DNA from: Oribacterium sp. P6A1
GTDB lineage: Bacteria; Bacillota; Clostridia; Lachnospirales; Lachnospiraceae
Direction: 5' to 3'
Assembly: GCF_000702885.1 (NCBI RefSeq)
Contig: NZ_JNKO01000006.1
Location: forward strand, 124,001-188,000
DNA length: 64,000 bases
This document shows, piece after piece, positions 61,461 through 64,000 of the stretch. Numbering within the stretch: the stretch's first letter is position 1; each line of letters begins with the position of its first letter. The notes beneath the pieces were generated by a model that saw only the letters and a list, made by a program, of their open reading frames with translations, was not told the origin of the DNA and made no database searches. A program made the position numbers and the translations under genes.

Positions 61461-62648
61461 TTAATCATAGGACACTGCCCATAGTGGTCCCCCTGCGTCG
61501 TAAGAAGCCTTCAGTTCTTTAACGATAAGTTCTGTGGGCCATGAAGTTTCGCTGTTGCCTATTTTTGCGGGATCTGCAATCATTACACCTCCGTCGGGAG
61601 CATTTTCGGTTATGATCACAAAATGTCCCACATCCGTGAGAGCACCCCTGCCCATAAGCGCCACAAGTACATGTCCGGTGGATAAAAGTTCATGGACCTT
61701 TTCCGGAGTCCTTTCTTCAACCGAGGTACAGCTAAGGCCATAATGAGCCAGAGCGTTGGGAATGAGGCTGTGGTAGCTTCCTCCGTGAACGGCATATTCC
61801 TTGTTGTCAACAGCCCATTCAGCCACATCTATAGGCGTTATAGGGGAATCGCTGTCTGCAAAACTGTTTGCCAGCATGGCGACGGCTACAGGTCCGCATC
61901 CATAGCCTCCCATACGATCAGCTCCGGCTATTCTGTATTCCTTCCAGTGGGAATCTCCCTGACTGAAATACAGCATGGCACCCATGGCAGTGTCAAGGAT
62001 ACGGTTATAATCATTGTATACATAGTGAATGATGTCAGGTAAGGCTACACCTGATATAACATCATTACTGTTTTCTTCATATAGCTTTGAATTGTCAATG
62101 ATTTCGGAGTTGGTATCATGCCATTCCAATAAAGTGTGGGCTTTTGAATCGGAATGTCTTTGCACCACAAGAGCTATTCTTGCTGCTTCTATGGCAGCTT
62201 TCCTGGCTTTATACTCGCAATATGCATCTACGGGCATATAAAGTGTATCATAGACTGTGGAGGCGCTTTTTTGTCCTGTATCGTAAACATCCTGTGCTGT
62301 GTATGGATGAATGAGATAGGCTATGCTGAAGGACAGCACTAGGGCTGAGATCAGAATGCCTATTCGTATGATATATCCTATGATGAGTTCCTCAGTGGTA
62401 AGATGCTCACGAAGATACCGGTTTTCGGCCCGCTGTTCAGCAAAATACGACTGTATATCAGCTAGATCATCGGAAATGGAATCAGATATCTCCATACGGG
62501 TTCTGTGCCATAAACTAAGCTGTTCTTTGAAAGATTTGGACGTAGCTGAACCTCCGGCAGCTATGCTTCCGGCTACACGTGCATCTTTTCGTTCATAATT
62601 GATTCCGTCCCAGGCTTTTCTCCTGTTGGCTGATGTCTGATAGGTCAT
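61461..62648 (-). CDS. Membrane-anchored C39-like cysteine peptidase
   Basis: A 395-residue protein. A charged, cytosolic-looking N-terminus (~1-87) precedes one TM (~88-113), then a linker and a Peptidase_C39_2-like domain (~225-395). The catalytic triad is readable: C251 in GGYGCGPVAVAML, H342 in DVGHFVIITE, and D359 in MIADP. By topology the catalytic domain lies outside the cell. No ABC transporter or double-glycine leader peptide is nearby, so bacteriocin export is not indicated. It has its own terminator and is not clearly tied to motility. Confidence 0.8.
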   Translation of the reverse strand: MTYQTSANRRKAWDGINYERKDARVAGSIAAGGSATSKSFKEQLSLWHRTRMEISDSISDDLADIQSYFAEQRAENRYLREHLTTEELIIGYIIRIGILISALVLSFSIAYLIHPYTAQDVYDTGQKSASTVYDTLYMPVDAYCEYKARKAAIEAARIALVVQRHSDSKAHTLLEWHDTNSEIIDNSKLYEENSNDVISGVALPDIIHYVYNDYNRILDTAMGAMLYFSQGDSHWKEYRIAGADRMGGYGCGPVAVAMLANSFADSDSPITPIDVAEWAVDNKEYAVHGGSYHSLIPNALAHYGLSCTSVEERTPEKVHELLSTGHVLVALMGRGALTDVGHFVIITENAPDGGVMIADPAKIGNSETSWPTELIVKELKASYDAGGPLWAVSYD

Positions 62649-63003
62649 GATTTTATACCCCTAAAATGAACCATGTCTAAAATCACGTAAGGTGTGAAGT
62701 AATCAGTTAAAGATAAAAGGATGAAAATACACACCTCGTATTAATATACTATCGAAAGAAAAAGTGTAATTTATAACGTTTTTGGGGTATGAAAATTATT
62801 TTTGTTATTAAAAAGAATTTGGATAAACACAATCTAAATCGAAAAGAAGATAAGCCATAAGTCAGGGATATTTGCTGCACAATTGAAGTACCCGGAGGGG
62901 GACAAAAAACAGTAAGAGGAGTTCATTAAAAAAAAGAGGATATCCCATTATGATCTGGGGTCTGTCAAGTAGATAAGCAAAACAAACAAAATAACATCAA
63001 AAG
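62649..63003. other. Gene-poor gap between peptidase and IS
   Basis: About 355 AT-rich bases without a supported gene. TGTCAAGTAGATAAG at 62963 could be an IS end, but I cannot match it to the other end. Confidence 0.4.
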
Positions 63004-63036
63004 AAAAGGTGGTCACATAATCAGTGATCACCTTTT
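63004..63036. terminator. Bidirectional hairpin near the IS
   Basis: AAAAGGTGGTCAC pairs with GTGATCACCTTTT (one mismatch) around ATAATCA; A and T runs flank it, so it could work on either strand. Confidence 0.6.
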
Positions 63037-63066
63037 TACTATGTCGATGGTTAAATCCATCATATT

Positions 63067-63202
63067 TATCCTTGGTCTGCTTGTTGACTACTATAACTGC
63101 CAGGAAATAACTGTCAACCCTGCGCCAAGCGCACCGCGGAGCGGCGTTGGGGTTGACTGATATTTCCTGACAGTTATTCTGTAGTCAAGCAGATCAAGGA
63201 TA
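63067..63202. repeat. Long imperfect inverted repeat beside the IS3 transposase
   Basis: Left arm 63067-63120 and right arm 63149-63202 pair over ~54 bases with a few mismatches and indels (for example TATCCTTG..TCTGCTTG with CAAGCAGATCAAGGATA). The 28-base centre is GC-rich. It may be the IS terminus, an attachment structure, or an unrelated palindromic element. Confidence 0.65.
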
Positions 63203-63205
63203 TTT

Positions 63206-63221
63206 GTGCGCTTTAGCGCAC
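63206..63221. repeat. Perfect GTGCGC hairpin
   Basis: GTGCGC-TTTA-GCGCAC directly beside the inverted repeat above and 50 bases from the transposase stop; possible terminator of the transposase gene. Confidence 0.5.
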
Positions 63222-63271
63222 TTTATTCAAGGGCAGAGTCGCCAGACTCTGGCTTCGTTTTGGATAGATGA

Positions 63272-64000
63272 TTATGCTGCCCACTTTGCTTTGTACTTCT
63301 GGATGCGCTTGTTCTCCGCAATAGGATAATCCTCTGGAGTGTCTGTGAGCAGAGCTTCCTGACGTACTTCTGCCGGAGCCTTTCCTTTAAATCTTTCCTG
63401 TGGACGTTCATATGTGTAGAAGTGTAGATATTTTTCTATTGCATCTCTGAGCGATGTTTCGTCGTTTATGTCATACATTGCATACATTTCTGTCTTGATT
63501 ATTCCCCAGAATCCCTCTGTAGGACCATTATCAATGCAATGTCCAACCCTAGACATTGACTGATCCATTCCTTGGTTCTGAAGCTTCATTTGGAATACTT
63601 TGCTGGTGTATTGAAATCCACGATCTGAATGGAACAGAGGTGTGGCATCCGGATATGCCTCTATTGCCTTATCAAATGTTTTGAACACTAATGCATTATT
63701 GTTTCTTGTACTGATTACATATGATACCGGAACACGATCATAGAGGTCCAGAATAGCGCTTAGATATAGTTTTTTATTGACATCTGGAATCTTGAATTCT
63801 GTAACGTCAGTAGCCCACTTCTCGTTAGGTTTGTCAGCATGGAAATCTCTGTTAAGCTTGTTTGCTGCAACTGTTTCCGGTGTAGCATACGTATACTGTT
63901 TTCTCTTTTGACGTATAATGGCATGGATTCCAAGAGCCTTCATGATCCTGTGTATGCGTTTGACCTTGTATTCAGTACCATTGAAATGATTTATGTACAG
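63272..64000 (-). mobile_element. IS3-family transposase (orfB, DDE), cut by the window edge
   Basis: The frame stays open to base 64000 on the - strand (YKVKRIHRIMKALGIHAIIR precedes the first internal Met), so its start is outside the window. The rve integrase core has the DDE triad: D in WATDVTEF, D in FHSDRGFQY, and E in GPTEGFWGIIKTEMY. The C-terminus (FYTYERPQERFKGKAPAEVR) is typical of the IS150 group. The upstream orfA and the far end are not visible. Confidence 0.92.

Noticed and set aside
1-64000. CRISPR arrays, rRNA or tRNA genes
   Set aside because: No regularly spaced direct repeats and no tRNA- or rRNA-like conserved segments were seen on reading both strands.

Overview
The window looks like a chromosomal flagellar and motility locus of a low-GC, Gram-positive anaerobe of the Lachnospiraceae type (Butyrivibrio, Pseudobutyrivibrio or a relative). 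The evidence is the Firmicutes-style fla/che gene order, FliY in place of FliN, CheC/CheD/CheV, a FliW-CsrA pair, strong AGGAGG ribosome sites, and choline-binding-type repeat proteins. Genus is inferred from gene content, not established.

Layout. 1-4.5 kb: an AT-rich sugar-nucleotide and polysaccharide segment (a truncated epimerase, a CapD/PseB-like dehydratase, a glycosyltransferase broken by two in-frame stops) followed by a HipA-like kinase with a small overlapping partner. 4.9-6.6 kb: a chemoreceptor. 7.0-33.1 kb: a long + strand flagellar run: fliE-F-G-H-I-J-K, flgD, a TIGR02530 gene, flgE, flbD, motA-B, fliM, cheY, flgC, fliY, fliO-P-Q-R, flhB, flhA, fliA, flgF, flgG, cheC, cheD, cheV. 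flgB, fliL, flhF and flhG are missing from their usual places. 33.1-39.6 kb: a wall-binding repeat protein, a ComFB-type protein, fliD, fliS, a FliT-like gene and a large protein with a decayed nucleotidyltransferase domain. 39.7-45.0 kb, - strand: flgM-flgN and flgK-flgL-fliW-csrA. 45.3-55.4 kb, + strand: a second secretion-switch pair (YlqG/YlqH-like), two paralogous choline-binding-type surface proteins, a lytic transglycosylase, a PilZ protein, a TPR glycosyltransferase, an unrecognised 517-residue protein, and flagellin. 55.4-61.2 kb, - strand: LicD and three glycosyltransferases. 61.4-64 kb: a membrane-anchored C39-like peptidase and an IS3-family transposase cut by the window edge.

How the genes work together. 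The early run encodes the basal body, export gate, motor, switch and sigma-28. Sigma-28-like sites of the form T(T/A)AT-N15-(G/T)NCGATA(A/T) precede fliD, fliS, flgM, flgK and flagellin, with variants elsewhere, which gives a readable late-gene regulon. FliW, CsrA and a GGA-rich flagellin leader point to post-transcriptional control of flagellin. PilZ and ComFB proteins suggest two cyclic-dinucleotide inputs. Glycosyltransferases and LicD flank flagellin on both sides, which suggests a glycosylated and possibly phosphocholine-decorated flagellum or wall. Choline-binding-type repeat proteins in the same locus could recognise such decoration. These last links are inference.
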